Source: Microvirga rosea (GTDB lineage Bacteria; Pseudomonadota; Alphaproteobacteria; Rhizobiales; Beijerinckiaceae). Taken from it: a stretch of DNA of 64,000 bases. Of this stretch, positions 63,087 to 64,000 are shown in pieces (position 1 is the first letter of the stretch; each line of letters starts with the position of its first letter). Location: NCBI RefSeq assembly GCF_020595095.1, contig NZ_JAJDOP010000008.1:84569-148568 (forward strand), read 5' to 3'. The translations under genes and the position numbers were made by a program. The notes under the pieces are model-generated. The model did no database searches. It worked only from the letters and a program-made list of their open reading frames with translations, and was not told the DNA's origin.

Positions 63087-63137
63087 TTCGAAGGCATGAT
63101 GCCGCCCTGCTATACCGGTGCAAGTCCGGTATGTCCC
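63087..63137 (+). ncRNA. Structured flagellin leader element, copy 2
   Basis: Identical over 51 nt to 61587-61637. Here it is followed by about 40 extra nucleotides carrying a further hairpin (CTTTGA/TCAAAG) and a second TGTCCC, before the GGGACA ribosome-binding site 4 nt ahead of the ATG. Confidence 0.7.
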
Positions 63138-63210
63138 TCAGCTTTGAAATCAAAGGGATAGCCGATGCTTAGGTTTGTCCCGCAAACTTGCTCACTCAAA
63201 GGGACAGCCC

Positions 63211-64000
63211 ATGTCTAGCCTTCTGACGAACACCTCCGCCATGACCGCCCTGACGACGCTGAAAAGCATCGCAGGTCAGCTCGATAAGACCAGCAGCCGG
63301 ATCTCCACCGGTCTGAAGGTGAATGACGCTTCGGACAACGCAGCGTACTGGTCGATCGCTACCACCATCCGCGCCGACAACGGCTCGCTCGGTGCAGTGA
63401 AGGACGCTCTCGGCCTCGGTGCAGCTTCGGTCGACACCGCCTTCAACGGCATGAACCGCTCGATCGAGCTGATGAAGGACATCCAGGCTAAGCTGACGGC
63501 CGCGATGTCTCCGAACGTCGACCGCGCCAAGATCCAGACCGAAATCGACGCCAAGCTGAAGGAGCTCAAGCAGACCTCCGAAGCTTCAGTCGTGTCGGGT
63601 GAAAACTGGCTCTCCACCGATTCCTCGGCGGGCAACTACGTTTCCGATCGTAAGGTTGTAGCTTCGTTCACCCGTATCGACGGCAACATCACAGTCGACA
63701 CGGTGACGATCTCCGTCAACGACACGAAGCTGTACGACAAGACCACCACGGCTGCGACCGCCGGCACCGACGCTGCCAAGGGCGCCATCGTCACCACCTG
63801 GGAAACCGCTCAGGACACCTACGAAGCCGCTAAGGTGACGTTCGAAAAGAGCGCCAAGGATGCCGCGGCGATCACGGCTCTCGAGACGGCAAAGACCACC
63901 TACGAGACAGCCAAGACCACCTTCGAGACGGACCGCAAGACCGCTAACGACGGCGTCACGGCCGGCACCGACGGTGAAGGCGGCATCTTGAACAAGTCCT
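63211..64000 (+). CDS. Flagellin, second copy (cut by window end)
   Basis: The first 263 residues of a second flagellin that runs off the right edge. It aligns to the first copy without a gap (offset 1538 bp). Differences are scattered in the N-terminal part (for example KVND for KVAD, GAASVD for GANSVD, ELMKDIQAK for DLLKDIQSK) and in a patch around 63610-63720. From 63721 to the window end (280 bp) the two genes are identical. GGGACA precedes the ATG. A separate terminator upstream implies its own promoter. Confidence 0.95.
   Translation, partial: MSSLLTNTSAMTALTTLKSIAGQLDKTSSRISTGLKVNDASDNAAYWSIATTIRADNGSLGAVKDALGLGAASVDTAFNGMNRSIELMKDIQAKLTAAMSPNVDRAKIQTEIDAKLKELKQTSEASVVSGENWLSTDSSAGNYVSDRKVVASFTRIDGNITVDTVTISVNDTKLYDKTTTAATAGTDAAKGAIVTTWETAQDTYEAAKVTFEKSAKDAAAITALETAKTTYETAKTTFETDRKTANDGVTAGTDGEGGILNKS

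Overview
The window looks like a chromosomal segment of an alphaproteobacterium of the Rhizobiales (Hyphomicrobiales), possibly Methylobacteriaceae/Microvirga-like. The genus is a guess. The order is supported by a rhizobial-type flagellar gene order (flgB-flgC-fliE-flgG-flgA-flgI-motE-flgH-fliL-fliP-flagellin) that includes motE, by an HWE-type histidine kinase, by an EcfG-type general-stress promoter, and by moderately high GC coding sequence. I saw no tRNA or rRNA gene, insertion sequence, phage or CRISPR array.

Layout. 1-347: tail of an upstream gene, a strong terminator, and a 24-codon ORF with a near-perfect Shine-Dalgarno on the minus strand. 347-1927: prfC. 1981-7961 (minus): anmK, a serine hydrolase, murQ, a BadF-type amino-sugar kinase, a DUF4239 membrane protein and a PfkB kinase. 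8103-11949 (plus): a peptide-type ABC importer without an ATPase, plus a GNAT acetyltransferase. 11890-16812 (minus): BadF kinase, GntR regulator, SIS isomerase/deaminase, nagA and a Gfo/Idh/MocA oxidoreductase. 17187-21466 (plus): a complete sugar ABC importer. Together 2-21 kb forms an amino-sugar and cell-wall recycling island. It can be read as import of GlcNAc/anhydro-muropeptide-like sugars, phosphorylation by AnmK or BadF kinases, lactyl-ether cleavage by MurQ, deacetylation by NagA, and deamination/isomerisation to fructose-6-phosphate by the SIS protein, under a GntR repressor.

21.5-25 kb: DUF2218 protein, a GGDEF-EAL protein and a broken GGDEF gene. 25.2-28.6 kb: thiBPQ under a TPP riboswitch. 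28.7-39.4 kb: a SolA-like flavoprotein oxidase, an HWE kinase that seems to have lost its sensor domain, an isochorismatase-fold hydrolase, tex, an Hsp70-like protein and ppc. 39.6-43.6 kb: small hypotheticals, ahpC-ahpD, an EcfG-controlled KGG-type stress protein, an SDR and a LOG-family protein. 43.6-52.1 kb: a tdcB/ilvA-like dehydratase with ridA, divergent from an argE-like deacylase and a full Dpp/Opp-type importer.

52.6-64 kb: cheY-cheB-cheR, a ten-gene flagellar operon and two tandem flagellin genes, the second cut by the window edge. The flagellins share a 51-nt identical structured leader whose end is complementary to the flagellin ribosome-binding site. This is the most interesting regulatory signal in the window.
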